NCBI GenBank assembly: GCA_029204225.1
Contig: MU831893.1
Span: 1-64,000 of the forward strand
Direction: 5' to 3'
Source of the DNA: Diphasiastrum complanatum
Lineage: Eukaryota; Streptophyta; Lycopodiopsida; Lycopodiales; Lycopodiaceae
Length of the DNA stretch: 64,000 nt
The notes under the pieces are model-generated. The model ran no database searches. It had not been told where the DNA came from and worked only from the letters and a program-made list of their open reading frames with translations. The position numbers were made by a program, and so were the translations under genes. Shown here piece by piece: positions 43,226 to 56,034 of the stretch (positions are counted from its first letter, which is position 1; each line of letters opens with the position of its first letter).

Positions 43226-43880
43226 TGTGAAAAATACAGATCCTAAGTGGATCTAAACTCCAAGATCATTGGCTTGAATGCTTGCACTCCAAACTACATA
43301 AGCTAGGAATTGGCAACACATTCTATGCTACCTAGAATGCAAAGAACTTGATCAAAAAGCATTTATCACAAATGGAAACTTCCATAAACATCAAGTGCGG
43401 CCCAAAATAGCATTATACAGTCCATAATACATCAGCCTATCACTTTTGGAAAGCACCTAAGATCATACACAATAGCTTGAAGACAATACACACAACAATG
43501 CTCTCAATGGAGGAAGAAACAATGACAATGATCTATTGATCTCAATGAAGCATACAAAAGGTTTCTCCAACCTGTTCTCCACGACTTCCCTACTATTTAT
43601 GGATGAGGAAGATGACTCTCTCTCCTCTCTCTAGAAGGTACTTGACCCTAGATATTCCCTATATAGGAAAAATAGCTAAAAATGGCTTATATGACCAAAA
43701 TACATCAAAATGATCTCATTTTGAAGGGTATGAAGTTTGACACTTCATCATACTGAAAAAATACAGTAAATAAAAACATTGTGGCCTGGTTCACACGTGT
43801 GAAACTCCAGAACCAAAACTATTTACAATTTTAGCCAATTTAGGCCTCAAACTAGCTAGGAAATGTTGACAATTTTCACA
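43226..43880 (-). repeat. A2 5' LTR (655 bp)
   Basis: Intact TTCACACGTGTGAA palindrome at 43790-43803. Confidence 0.95.
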
Positions 43881-43885
43881 AAACT

Positions 43886-44530
43886 TTCTCAAATGACACC
43901 AAAATTTGTTGGGTCAGAGACACCCCATAGAAGGACCGAACCCCTTAGTGTGTAGACACTGTAGATGGAATCATTTGAATCAAAACTGTCCCAACCAAGT
44001 GTGCGGGTACTGCAAAAGGCCTGGACACTTGGAGGATAGATGCTGGGTACATAGAGACGCATTAAACACTGGAAATAGGATTCCTAGGCCAGTGGACCAT
44101 AGACCCCAAGAGGATAGAATGGCGGGGCCATCAAGGACACCTCAATACATACAACGCGGACCCAGGATTAGCCAGGAGGATAAAGGGAAGGCGCGCGTAG
44201 AAGATGATTGGCCACCCATGAACTTCATTGTCGTGGAGACACTAGAGGAACCCACGAGCAGAAAAGAGGTTCTAGTAGTGACCCCGAGTAACCTCCAGAC
44301 GGAGCTACCTCCCAAGAAATCCAAGCCTACACCAAAACCACCCCCGGAGGTAGATAACCCTGTGGTCATTGAGAAGTCGATATGCGAACCTACACCCATC
44401 TACGAGGATCCACTGCCTAGAGAGCAAGGTGAAATTAGCGTCTTGGAAGGGCCCAGACACCGTAGATTTCTAGGACCGAGAAAAGGGAAAACCGGCCTAG
44501 AAACTAAGAGAACCATGACCCGAATGCGGC
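43886..44530 (+). pseudogene. gag relic G, right part with two zinc knuckles
   Basis: In phase with the left part across A2. A TGA at 43894-43896 interrupts it, then the frame is open to the junction with LTR H near 44531. Two knuckles stand together: CRHCRWNHLNQNC (short spacing, CX2CX3HX4C) and CGYCKRPGHLEDRC (canonical CX2CX4HX4C). A proline- and glutamate-rich segment follows. The double knuckle and composition suggest a gypsy-type Gag. No protease or RT remains because the element is broken at 44530. Confidence 0.7.
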
Positions 44531-45505
44531 GACACTGTCTTACAAAATGTCAAAGGTGACCTAGAAAGCAAAGGCACCCTGTAAATCAAATCCCATGGCA
44601 TTCCATCAGAGTGACGCATTTTTCGCATTGTCAGCAACGTTCATTTCAGCGAAGGCTGACGTCGTGCCCTCTTCACGCTCACCCCATGCAACTGCACTAA
44701 CAGACTTGACAACGATTGCAGCCACTCACAATCTTCTACAGATAGCACATCCACTTTGTACTTTTTTCATATGCACACCTGTAACATTGTGTATCTATTG
44801 AATACCATTTTCGTATTCAGTCTGACGATTAAGAGATTAAAATAAGCATGTGTAAATCTAGCATTTGAAGCTTATCAGAGATAGACAAAGTAGATGCCTT
44901 GTGCATTGATTCTTTATTTTGTCAGTAACAGGTTCATTCTTCTTACAGATTTGAATTAGCTTCGTAGAGCACGCGGTTTCGCCCGCTATTGTCTTGTGCT
45001 CTACCACATTATTGACATGTATATTTGATATACTTAATCTGATAACAGCACTTTGTTCTGCGTTCAGATCTGTGTCAATATTGTTATGCTTATTCTTCAT
45101 TCTGTCTGACTTTCTAGTTGCTCAATTTGGTAATCTGGTTTTATATGACTAATATTTAGTCTTGCCTTTCGCGAATCATTCGCAACTAGTTATCAGTTGA
45201 GTCAATCCAGCTCTTCGCGAATCATTCGCGACAAAGAATTTGTCTAGCTGTTCTCGACAAATTATTCTTCTGGTGTCTTATTTATTAATGTTTGGCTACG
45301 TAATCAGAACGACTATGATTTCCATCACTAATGTTCTTTCGTTCTAATAGGCATAGTCATGCTTAGGGAAAGAGTCTTATAGCTCATTCCACTGTGCACG
45401 AACACTTTTTGTTCGAGTTTCGCTTCTCGTTCGTGTTCATTTTCTTTTTGAGCTATTTTCGTTTCTCACACACGATTGACCCTCTTTCTCCCTCTTTCTC
45501 CAACA
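44531..45505 (+). repeat. element H 5' LTR, truncated at its 5' end
   Basis: Aligns with the 3' LTR from 49775 onward and ends in CTCCAACA. It contains two TTCGCGAATCATTCGC palindromes (45168-45184 and 45214-45231). Confidence 0.9.
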
Positions 45506-45660
45506 TGGTATCAGAGCTATTTTCGTAGCTTGATAAGCTTTCACAGTAAAAGACTCTACTAGCCGATAGAGTAATTGTTTTCTTGTTCAGTATTTCTGTA
45601 CCAAATTTTCATACTTAAGTCACTGATAGTTTTTCCTATCACTTAGACTAATTCTTCCAC

Positions 45661-48600
45661 ATGGATTCCCAAGGGAAAGCTAGTCCTATCATGGACAAGT
45701 TTGATGGATCCAATTACCATCTGTGGAAATTTAAGATGAAAATTGTACTAATGGCTAAATAATTGTATGACGTTGTTACAGGTGTAGAAGAGAAACTCAA
45801 AGCAGATGACGCAACAATCGCCAGATGGAGGCTGAAGGATGATAAAGCTTTTGCACTGATCATCCTCAACATTACGGATACTCAGTTCGGCCATGTATCC
45901 AAGGCTCAGACATCGAAAGAAGTCTGGGACATCTTGAGAACACTATAGAAGTCGAGATATAGCTTCCAAGCTACATCTCAGGAAGAAATTTTACTCCCTC
46001 AAGATGACGAATGGTGATTCTCTACAGAATCACATCAATCAATTCAAGAACCTGCTAAGGCAAATGGCCGCTGTCGGATCTGTCATAGACGATCAAGACG
46101 CAGTGATGCAACTGCTTACAAGCTTGCCAAGCTCATACGATAGTTGGGTGATGATCATCATGACTCATCCAGAATTGACTCTTTCTAGAGACATTACTAT
46201 GTTGTTGCAAGAAGACACGCGGAGGAATGAAGCCTCAAGTTCCTCAACTGATTCTCACGCCTTATACACCAACAAGAGCACGACTAAGCAGAAGAAGAAG
46301 AAAGACCCGAAGCAATCAATGCCAGACCAAAAACCAGCTCAACACAAAGAACAGTCAAATCTGCAGACAAAGAAGAAGCTGTTTTGTAGATACTGCAAGC
46401 GAAACAACCATGAAATTCAAGACTGTCGGATATTACAAGCAAAGAACAACAACAAGGAGCAGTCGAATCAAGTGGCAAATGCAGCTGCAGAAGCTCCACA
46501 GCCTATTCAAAAGCGGATCGTGATGCCTTCATGACCAGCCATCAGGGAGCATCTGACGACAGTTCTTGGTTCCTGGATTCCGGAGTCACTTAGCACATGA
46601 TCAGCCTCATTGGCTGTTTCGAGTCCTATACACCTTATAGTACCCAAAAATTTGTTTACCTTGGCGACAATAGCACACAAGCTATTAAAGGTGAAGGTAT
46701 TGTGAGATTAAGCTTTGCAAATGATTAGTCTAAGGTACTCTCTAAAGTCATGTATGTACCAAATTTATCTACGAATCTGCTCTCTGTAAGTAAAATCACA
46801 GATCTAGGACATAGAGTAGAATTCGAATGTGATCAGTGCAAAGTAGTTGATAGGACAGACAAGATCCTAGCACTCGGAAAGAGGCATGAATACTTGTATA
46901 AATTAAGTCATTGCTTTTCTGCCTCTAGTCAGGCGCTCAATACTTCTATTCATGCAAATAAAAGTTTACTTTAACATTATAGACACAAAAAAATCGAGTT
47001 ACTTGTTTGTCAAGACTGTCTAGTTGGTAAGCAGACTAGGAAACAATTTAAATCAAGCCATCCACATATTGCTAGAAGATTGCTAGATGTTGTACATTCA
47101 GACATTTGTGAAGTGATGGAAAATACTTTGCTGAAGGATGCCAAGTATTTTATAACTTTTATTGATGAATTTTCCAGAAGGACTATGGTGTATTTTATAA
47201 AGAAGAAATCAGAAGCCTTCAACTACTTCAAAATCTTCAAGGAGCGTGTAGAAAAGGAGACTGGATGGATGATCAAGGCCCTAAGGTCAGACAACGGTGG
47301 AGAATATATCTCTATCAAGTTTAAGGAGTACTGTCAAAGCCAAGGCATTGAGCTACAATTCATCACTCCTTACAGTCCTCAGTCTAATGGCTTAGCCGAG
47401 AGGAAGAACCGTACCCTGGTTGAATATGCCAAATGTATGCTAGCACATGCATCGTTGCCCAAGAGATTCTGGGATGAAGCTATCTCCATTGCAGCTTACG
47501 TCCAGAACAGATGTTCGACCAAGGCCCTCTCAAGCAAGACACCCCACGAGGTGTGGACAAGATCTAAGCCTTCTTTGAAGAACCTAAGAGTGTTTGGGTG
47601 CATTGCCTACGTGCAGATCGCAAAAGACATGAGGAAGAAATTGGACTTCCAAGGTCTCAAGACCATCCTGATCGGATATACTTTATTTGATAATACATAT
47701 AAGCTGTATGATCCTAATACCGAGCAAATCTTGTATAGCCGGGATACAGTCTTTATCGAAGATCAGTTCATCGACCTCAAAGGCAAGGATATTGCTCCAA
47801 GAGAACCTTCATTACCTGCCATTGACATGACTATCCGAGCTTCTGGCTCAGGCGTGTCTATTGTCGACTCACTTCGTGACAGCGAATCAAACGAAGATGT
47901 TGCTGCTAACCAGCAACAAGTCCCAAGAGCGGTTCATCAGGCGAATCCTCCCAGAAGATCAAGTCGAGTGCGCACACAGCCCACAAGGTATACACCTAAG
48001 TCTGTTTGTCTCTTAATATAGGAACTGACGACAGTTGAAGAGGCACTTAGCCAACCAAACTCTGATCTCTAAAGAGAAGCTATGGACATAGAGTGTTCCT
48101 CCCCGATCAAGAACCAAACATGGTCATTAGTCGAAGCTCCTATTGGCTGCAATATCATTGATTGCAAATGGATCTTGAAGATCAAATACAATGCCAATGG
48201 AGCATTTGATCAAAGGAAGACAAGACTGGTAGCACGAGGATTCACTCAGATTTTGAATGTCGACTATAGCGAGACTTTCAGTCTAGTAGTCAAAGATTCG
48301 TCAATCCGAATGCCCATATCTTATGCTGCAGCTGCCAACCTCGAAGTACATCAACTTGATGTACAAACAGCTTATCTGAATGGAGTTATACAAGAAGATA
48401 TCTACATGATCCAGACCAAAGGATATGTTCTAGAAGGTATGAAGAATCACGTCTGTAAACTCCACAAAGCACTGTACGGCTTGAAACAGTCTGACAGAGC
48501 TTGGTTTCAGAGGATCAACACGTTCTTCATTGAACAAGAATTTAAACCAAGCACTGTTGATTGCAACGTCTATTCCAAGTCAGTGCAAAAATCCTTCATT

Positions 48601-49555
48601 ATCATCACCTCATACATGGATGATATATTGCTCTTCAGCAACAATACCAATATGATCAAGGATTCGAAGCAGATGCTATTTTCAGAGTTCGATATGACTG
48701 ATTTGGGTGAAGCTCACTTCTGTCTAGGCATTCAAATCCGCAGAGACAGAGTGAAGGTATCTTCACAATGTTCTTAACAAATACAATCTAATAAATTGTA
48801 AATCAGCTCACTCACCGATGGATCCAGGCCTGCACTTGTCAAAGGACCAATGTCCCTAGACCAAGCAGGAAGAGGAGCAGATGAGAGAGTATTTGTATCG
48901 ATCGATACTTGGATCTCTCATGTACGCAATGGTCTGTACAAGACCGAATATCTCTTTTGTAGTAAGCTCACTCAGCCAATATATGGCTAATCTTGGCATT
49001 ACCCATTGGAAGGCTCTCATAAGAGTCATGAGATATATTTGAGCTACCATGGACCAGTTCATCTGCCATGGAGATGTCAGCAACGACAATCTTCATTAGC
49101 TCAGTGGTTATTCTGATGCAAGCTGGGAAGGAGATGTAGACAATCGTAAATCCACATATGGATTTACATTCTTCTTCAATGGTGGTCCTATCTCATGAAA
49201 CAGTCATAAGCAAACCTCTATCGCACTTTCTTCTACAGAAGCAAAATACATTGCTGCTTCTCAATCTATCAAGGAAGCGTTTTGGTTGAGAAATTTACTG
49301 TCAGACGTTCATCTGTATCAGTACAGCCCTACAATTTTATTCTGTGATAATCAGGGTGCTATTGCCTTATCGGCCAACCCTAGATTTCATTCTAGGAGTA
49401 AGCACACTGAAATCAGATATCACTACATCAGGGGCAAGGTTCTCAACAAGGAGGTGAGCTTAACGTACTGCAGAACGCAGGACATGGTTGCAGATATTTT
49501 TACGAAAGCGTTAAGTGTTAATGCACATGTTAATTTTGTGCATTGCTCAGTCTGA
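45661..49555 (+). pseudogene. element H gag-pol relic
   Basis: Opens MDSQGKASPIMDKFDGSNYH, with in-frame stops near 45760 and 45946 and a frame shift before 46004. The knuckle is CRYCKRNNHEIQDC near 46385. Protease (WFLDSGVT) is followed by a stop in place of S/T-H. The integrase part (47080-48021) is long and open, with SDNGGEY and the SPQSNGLAERKNRT glutamate motif. The RT part (48082-48777) has QLDVQTAYLNG and a YMDD box instead of YVDD. RNase H fragments continue to 49555 through several stops. An ordinary copia order (gag, PR, IN, RT, RH). Confidence 0.88.
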
Positions 49556-49591
49556 AGATCAAGACATTCACGGATCCAGATTAAGGGGGGG

Positions 49592-50751
49592 TGTTGGATT
49601 TATTTCTTCTACTCTCCTAAATCCCTTTTCAATCTGCCTCCATTTGTGCTGCATTTTTACTTGCGTTGTCACGCAGTCTGCATATTTACATGTAAATTCT
49701 CACAGGCGAAGAAAAGATGAAATAATCGTGATACTGTGTTTTTACACGTGTTTTGGTGACAGGCGAAAAAAGATGACACTATCTTGCAAAATGCAGAAGG
49801 TGTCCTAGAAAGCAAAGGCACCCTGTAAATCAAATCCCATGGCATTTCGTCAGAGTGACACATTTTTTGCATCTTCACCAACGTTCATTTTAGCGAAGGC
49901 TGACGCCACGGCCTCTTCACGCTCATCCCATGCAACTGCGCTAACAAACTTGACAACGACTGCAGCCACCCACAATCTCCTACATACATCACATCTACTT
50001 TGTACTTTTTTCATCTGCACACCTGTAACATTGTGTACATATACTGAATACCATTTGCGTATTCAGTTTGATGATTAAGAGATTAAGATAAGCGTGTGTA
50101 AATCTAGCATCAGAAGCTTATCAGAGATAGACAAAGTAGATTCTTTGTGCATTGATTCTTTATTTTGTCAGTAACAGGTTCATTCCTCTTACAGATTGAA
50201 TTAGCTTTGTAGAGCACGTGGTTTCGCCCGCTATTGTCTTGTGCTCTACCGCATTATTGACATGTATATTTGATATACTTAATCTGATTACAGGTCTTTG
50301 TTCTGCGTTCAGATCTGTGTCAATATTGCTATGCTTATTTTTCAATTTGTCTAATTTTCTAGTTGCTCAATTTGGTAATTTGGTTTTAGATGACTAATAT
50401 TTAGTCTTGCCTTTCGCGAATCATTCGCGACTGATTATCAGTTGAGCTCAGTCTAGCTCTTCGCGAATCATTCGTGACAAATAATTTGTCTGGCTGTTCG
50501 TGACAAATTATTCTTCTGGTGTTTTATTTATTAATGTTTGGCTACGTAATCAGAACGACCGTGATTTCCATCATAATGTTCTGTTCGTTCTGATAGGCGT
50601 AGTCATGCTTAGGGAAAGAGTCTTATAGCTCATTCCGCTGTGCACGAACACTTTTTGTTCGAGTTTTGCTTCTCGTTTGTGTTCGTTTTCTTTTTGAGCT
50701 ATTTTCGTTTCTCACACACGACTGACCCTCTTTCTCCCTCTTTCTCCAACA
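49592..50751 (+). repeat. element H 3' LTR (1160 bp)
   Basis: TGTTGG...CCAACA ends form a 6-bp inverted pair. Palindromes TTCGCGAATCATTCGCGA at 50413-50430 and a one-base variant at 50460-50476. Confidence 0.92.
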
Positions 50752-50836
50752 GTCTCATTGGTGAGCTTATTAGGTTTGCTATGCGCTCAAGAGGGCTGAA
50801 TTTATTAGGTTTTATACTCATGTTCACCTGCTGGCT

Positions 50837-51361
50837 AAAAGCATGGTTTGGTGGTACAAAAAAAGAACCCATTTTTCATTGTACCTATTGGTAATACATT
50901 TTACTTTTTGGGGATTTTATTACTCATAATTATTTTGATTCCACATTAAAAATGACATAACGTTTTAGTGGTAACTCCAATTTCAACGAAGTTTGGTGCG
51001 TTAAAAAACGCTTGATGAGCGCTTTCCAATGATATTTAAAAGACATACTTTTGATTTACGGTTAAAAAGTTATGGCAAGTCAAAAGTATGGGGATTTTTA
51101 TTAATCATAATTTTTTGAGTCCACATTAAAAATGACATAGCGTTTTAGTGGTAACTCCAATTTTAACGAAGTTTGGTGCATTAGAAGGCCTTGATGAGTG
51201 CTTTCCAATGATATGTTACATGACATACTTCCGATCTACGGTAATTATTGCAAGTCAAAGGTATTAGTTGAAAATAGTGTATAATAATACAAAAGTGTAT
51301 TTTTACCCAAAAAAGTAGTGTCCTTGAAAGTCCATGTTGTACCACCAAACCATGCTTTTAG
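50837..51361. mobile_element. MITE-like element with long inverted ends
   Basis: Perfect 26-bp inverted repeats at 50833-50858 and 51338-51363 (starting GGCTAAAAGCATGG). If TA is the target duplication, the element proper runs between the TA pairs at about 50836 and 51360. The interior is a head-to-tail duplication with a 180-bp period (50910-51089 and 51090 to about 51262). No transposase frame. A mariner-type non-autonomous element or a simple foldback are both possible. Confidence 0.55.
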
Positions 51362-51363
51362 CC

Positions 51364-52979
51364 TACTCTATTTCATGTTGGGTGGAAAGTTTGGAATCTA
51401 TCTCTTACTTTATGATGGTTGGTCTCAAAGGGCTTCAACAACACAAAAGGGAAGTTGGCAATTTGGAGCTAGTCAAGAACATCAAAGGAGAGCCAAATGA
51501 AAAAGATGTTATGGATCTCTCATGTTTGAGTAATTTCATGTGAATGTGAGCAAATGGTCAATAGTATGTTAAAACTAATTACATTGGTTTGCATCATTTT
51601 GATGATGGAGTTGTTGTGGTGGCCTAGTCGTTATAGATTTTCACAAAATCAATGAATTAAGTAGTATAAAAGGTTTGATCGTTCCCCAAGAGAGAGAATA
51701 ATCTCATCTTTTGTATGATAAATGTATGAATGATGGTAAACGGACTGGGATGTGTAATATTCACAGTGAATACTACAATGATATATCTGGTTATCCAAAG
51801 ATATTTGGGTAAATTGGCTTCCAGGAACACCAGTGATGAAACGATTTGGTGAAGGTCTGTGATTATAAAGATTACTATATCTGTTAGGCTCTTCGGGTAT
51901 CAGATAAGCAATCAGATCAGACAACAACTAGCAAATAGATTCATCAAACAAAATTGCATTGGCTAATGATTCCTCTTAATCAAACACAACGAATTAGTTC
52001 TTATCGCAGGAAGCAAACAGAACAAAGCATCAAACAAACTCATTATCTGAACACATAGCTCATTCAGAATTGAAAGAAGTTCTACTTAAGGTTATGCTTA
52101 ACAGCTTTGGCTAATTCTCTGCACACATTAGTCAGAATTGTTGCTTGCTGGTGACGCCTGAAAATCTGTGTTAGAGTGGCTGAAATTCAGTAAAGCATGA
52201 GAAATATGTGTGACGCAAACAGAACAATATCACAAACAATTACAGATCCTACAAACTGTATTCGCTCAATTGATAAGAAGTGATACTGTAGAAGATGCAG
52301 AGGGAAAGTATGCTCAAGTTATAGAAACTTGCTCTTCTCTCTCTATTGATACTCACCTCTGTGCAAATGCGTAAGTACAATGGCATGAAGTGTCAACCTT
52401 ATAGGAACGATCACCGGCCTCAATGTTACCAACTGTCAAAACGTCGGTTGAGATCCGCTACTGTGTCTCTATAGAAAGTCGCAAATCCTATGCTAAATGT
52501 GAATTTACAAAGTGCAAATAGGCCTTTACATGTATTTAGGCACTATAGCACATTTACATGTATAGAAATTGAAATTTTTTACAATATATAACAAAAACTT
52601 GGATAATGTGGGATCATGAGGCTCCACAGTTGTACTAGATTTTTTTTTTTGGTTTTGTTTGTGAAAATGAAGCTATTGGAGGTTCATTGCATCACTCATT
52701 CATGCCTAAGTTTTCAAGGTTTAAACTATGTGGTGCCAATGCTTGGAGATTGTCATTTTTTGTTGAATCTATGGTCATTTTCTTGTGTCAAGTAGATCTT
52801 GAAGAAGGACTAGTGCTACATACTAGTTATATGGAGCTGGAATAACATCATTGTTGTACTCTCTTACTCATGGATTTCCAAGGTTTGATGGTTTCTTATG
52901 GCAAGATGGAGATGGAGGCTCATTCATGGAGTAAAATTATGGTGGAGACATATTAAGAAAGGACAAATTTGGAGGAAAC
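51364..52979. other. AT-rich intergenic DNA, no gene recognised
   Basis: Short chance frames only (for example 51649-51927 on the minus strand). The right end, after about 52600, may be decayed copia J interior. Confidence 0.45.
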
Positions 52980-53288
52980 ATGCAAGCATTTGTTGATTAC
53001 TCACATTTATTGTTTGTTTGCTGTTATTTTCCAGAGAGTTCAGAGTTGGAAGCATGGTGGAATCATTTCATTTACATTGTATTTGGTTCTTCATGTTCTA
53101 GTCACATCTTGACATGTAAAATTGATGTAAGAGATAGTGAAACATCCAATTTGGACACTATTCTCTATATCAATTATGGAAGCTACTTTAAAACCTTGGA
53201 AAGGAGTCTATACTTAGGATGGAGATCGTTCTTAAGTTGGATCAAAGTAGTATGGTCAAAACTATGCTAAGACTAGTTGAAGAGGGAG
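52980..53288 (+). pseudogene. copia element J: 3' end of the interior
   Basis: The last 50 bp read TCAAAACTATGCTAAGACTAG, then TTGAAGAGGGAG, closely matching the end of the family A polyprotein and its polypurine tract. The rest is too decayed to assign motifs, though 52980-53270 is still open. Confidence 0.5.
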
Positions 53289-53852
53289 TGTGAGAAATAT
53301 CAACTAGTTTAGTCATGTTTAGTTCACTTGGCAATTTAGGCCAATATGCATCTTAGACTTAGAGATAAACATTATAAAGGTATTTTAGTCTAAGTTCATT
53401 TGAATTGCCACTTTTGAAAAGTGTTAGAAATGTAGTAGGTCGAGTTTGGGAAGATTCAAATTGGAATAATTTGGTACATTGAATCTAGTCAAGTATTGTG
53501 AGTAGGGTTTTAGATATAGAAGTTTCCTATTGTTGATAAGATTGGAGGACATCCAAATAGGACAAGGACCTACTATAAATAGTGTACAAGCATGGAAAGA
53601 GATACATTCTCTCTCTCTCTCATGCTTATACATGAGTTCTCTTTGGATTTATATATCCATTTTTGGACTATAGTCACTGATATCTTGCAATTTTGTGTGC
53701 AGAATGCAATTGTATGTTGTGTATTGGATCTACACGTGTGAAATATAGTACCTTATTGTTATTGTATGGACAACAACTTCATTTCATTATATATTCGTTG
53801 TGATCTTATTGAGTTTGCATCTTCTTAGTGTAGTAGATTTTATATTTCTACA
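53289..53852 (+). repeat. copia element J LTR (about 564 bp)
   Basis: TGTGAGAAATATC start directly after the polypurine tract, ATATTTCTACA end. TATA-like CTATAAATAG near 53572 and TACACGTGTGAA at 53731-53742. Copia interior lies on both sides. The sequence after the end (TGGTGCTAGATG) is at best a decayed primer site. Confidence 0.6.
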
Positions 53853-53975
53853 TCAATGGTGCTAGATGTGTTGTAGTTCATAACCAAAGATCAAAGAGAC
53901 ATATTGGATCTTAGTGATCTGATATTTCCTCACATGGGCAATCTGAACTATGGTAGCTTCCCTACAAGTTGAAAT

Positions 53976-55107
53976 TTGGTGAGTAGATTACTAGCTTTAC
54001 AAGATGAGAAACATTCAATTTGTGAAGGTTTTGTGATGGGAAACAAAGAGAAATTCAAGTATGGTGGTGTAGTAAGGTATACAAATGTATTTAAATTGAT
54101 TTATAGTAATCTGTGCGGCCCAATGAAGACCATGTCATTGGGTGGAGCCTATTATTTTATGACTTTCATAGATGATTGCTCTAGGAATACATGGATCTAC
54201 TTCTTCAAAAATAAATCTAATGCATTGGCTTGCTTCATGGAATGCAAGGCTTGGTGCAGAACCAAATGGAAATACATATCAATGTGCTAAGGTTAGACAG
54301 AGGGGGTGAGTATAAATTAGGAAAAATTGAAGCTTTTTGCATGAAATAAAGAGACAATTTATCAAGCACATACAATGCATAGTAATGGAGTACCATAAAA
54401 GATGAATTGCACCATTGTTGAAAGCACGTGATCAACGGTAAAACAAATATATTTGACAAATTTTTATTGGTCAGAAGCTTGCAACACTCCTCCTTTTTTG
54501 CGGAATAGGAGTCCTACTATCGTGGTTTTCAATATGACTCTCGAAGAGGCATGTATAGGTGTTAAGTCTAAAGCTGAAAATTTTCTTATTTTTGGGTGCA
54601 AAACTTATGTGCATGTGCCCAAAGAGGAATGAACTAAGCTTGACACAAAATTCATGAAGTGTGTTTTTGTTGGATATGATGAAAGGACAAAGGCATATAG
54701 GTGCTTAGATTCTATAATGTTGGAAATCCACATCAGTGAAGATGAGATCTTGATGAGATGTACAATCTGGATGAATTTAGTAATTCAATTGTTGTTGGTG
54801 ATCAAGAGGTGATCTTGGAAGATAATGAGAATATTCCAAGATAAACCAATCTGAATCTAGGAAAGAAGGAGAGGCGAGAAGATCAAGAAAAGTGCCAGAT
54901 CATTAACAGATCAATTATGCCCTTATGAATGACATTCTTCAATGCCAAAAATCGTCATCCTATGAGGATGCAAAGGACTTGAAGGTATGGCAATGGGCTA
55001 TGAGAGAGAAATTGGATTCCATTGAGAGACATGGTACGTGTGATCTTTCTTCAAACAAGAAACCCATCGAGAACAAGTGGGTATACAAAACCAAATTTCA
55101 TATATAG
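53976..55107 (+). pseudogene. copia element J integrase-RT relic
   Basis: 53976-54290 holds the pre-integrase and integrase start (NLCGPMKTMSLGGAYYFMTF, DDCSRNTWIYFFK). 54470-54720 holds the later integrase (NFLIFGCKTYVHVP, VFVGYDERTKAYR) with stops. 54925-55107 is the RT start (WAMREKLDSIERHGTCDL, KWVYKTKF). Both the catalytic centre of the integrase and the YVDD box are missing. Dead. Confidence 0.75.
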
Positions 55108-55140
55108 ACGGATCAATTGTGAAGCACAAGGCACGGTTAA

Positions 55141-56030
55141 TAGTCAAATGCTATGAATAAAGCTAAGGTATTGACTATTTGTAACAAAATGAAATATTTT
55201 AACTTTAGCAATTGCATCAGCTTCTTATTTCATGTTTGGAGATGGTGATACCCATATCTTTGAAATGCCACTACTTTTTTACTACTATGTAAATTTTGTC
55301 TTTCAAATGTTTCCAAATAATGGGAGGAAGATATTTCGACGTTTACAATGTCACACTTAAGTGTGTCTTTCGATGTGACTACAATTAGTGAGATTCATTT
55401 GCATTGAAATTTGTGCAGGTAGATGCAAAAGAAGTTACAAAATGGTATCTTGATAACGTTTTATTATTTTTCTCTCCTACATGGCATTCCTTATAGGAGA
55501 CTTTTCGGGCTCATATTTTCTTTAGTGGTTAGACATTCTTGGTATCATATATGTCATGTAAGAAGAAAAACATTGTCTCAATTAATTTTGGACTTTCCCA
55601 AACTCCATTTTCAGAAATGGGCTCAAGAACTTACAACACACCAAATTAAACATATTTTTGATATAATTAATACTTTGATAAATCCATCTAAATTGGTATC
55701 ATCTAACAATAACAACATCGTTCAAATTGACAAAACTTTCAGTATAACTGCAACATCATGATGACTAGTGTCTGAATATATTCAAACATCTTATGCGATA
55801 TTTTGAAACTAATTTTGAATCTCACATTCAAATGAAAATATTCAAACACAACTAATTTTGAATCTCACATTCAAATGAAAATATTCAAACATCTTACAAG
55901 ACATTGAACAAACATCCATAATAACTGGTTTTGAAAATGAGTTTGCCTATTATATCGTGGAAAATGGCAGTAACAACTCCTACCGCCTGGGGCATTTACA
56001 ATCTATTACAAAATATATGCATCTATGAAT
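55141..56030. other. AT-rich intergenic DNA, no gene recognised
   Basis: A 112-codon open frame at 55423-55761 has no known motif. An ATATTCAAAC-containing phrase of about 30 bp is repeated at about 55825-55905. Confidence 0.45.
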
Positions 56031-56034
56031 TGCC

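Larger units (their letters stand above)
38713..43880 (-). mobile_element. copia element A2 (same internal deletion as A1)
   Basis: Length is 5168 bp on the minus strand. LTRs are 43226-43880 (5') and 38713-39367 (3'), with perfect target duplication AAACT (38708-38712 and 43881-43885). Primer site complement is at 43214-43225 and the polypurine tract at 39368-39377. I count four differences between the LTRs. The interior carries exactly the deletion found in A1. Inserted into gag relic G. Confidence 0.95.
44531..50751 (+). mobile_element. copia element H, 5'-truncated and decayed
   Basis: Partial 5' LTR (44531-45505), primer site TGGTATCAGAGC (45506-45517), gag-pol relic, polypurine tract TTAAGGGGGGG (49581-49591) and complete 3' LTR (49592-50751). 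The family is unrelated in LTR sequence to A, D, E and J. About 180 bp of the 5' LTR is missing, where it meets gag relic G, so no target duplication can be tested. Multiple stops and shifts make it inactive. Confidence 0.9.

Noticed and set aside
55423-55761. 112-codon frame
   Set aside because: No recognisable motif or neighbour support; composition fits AT-rich chance.
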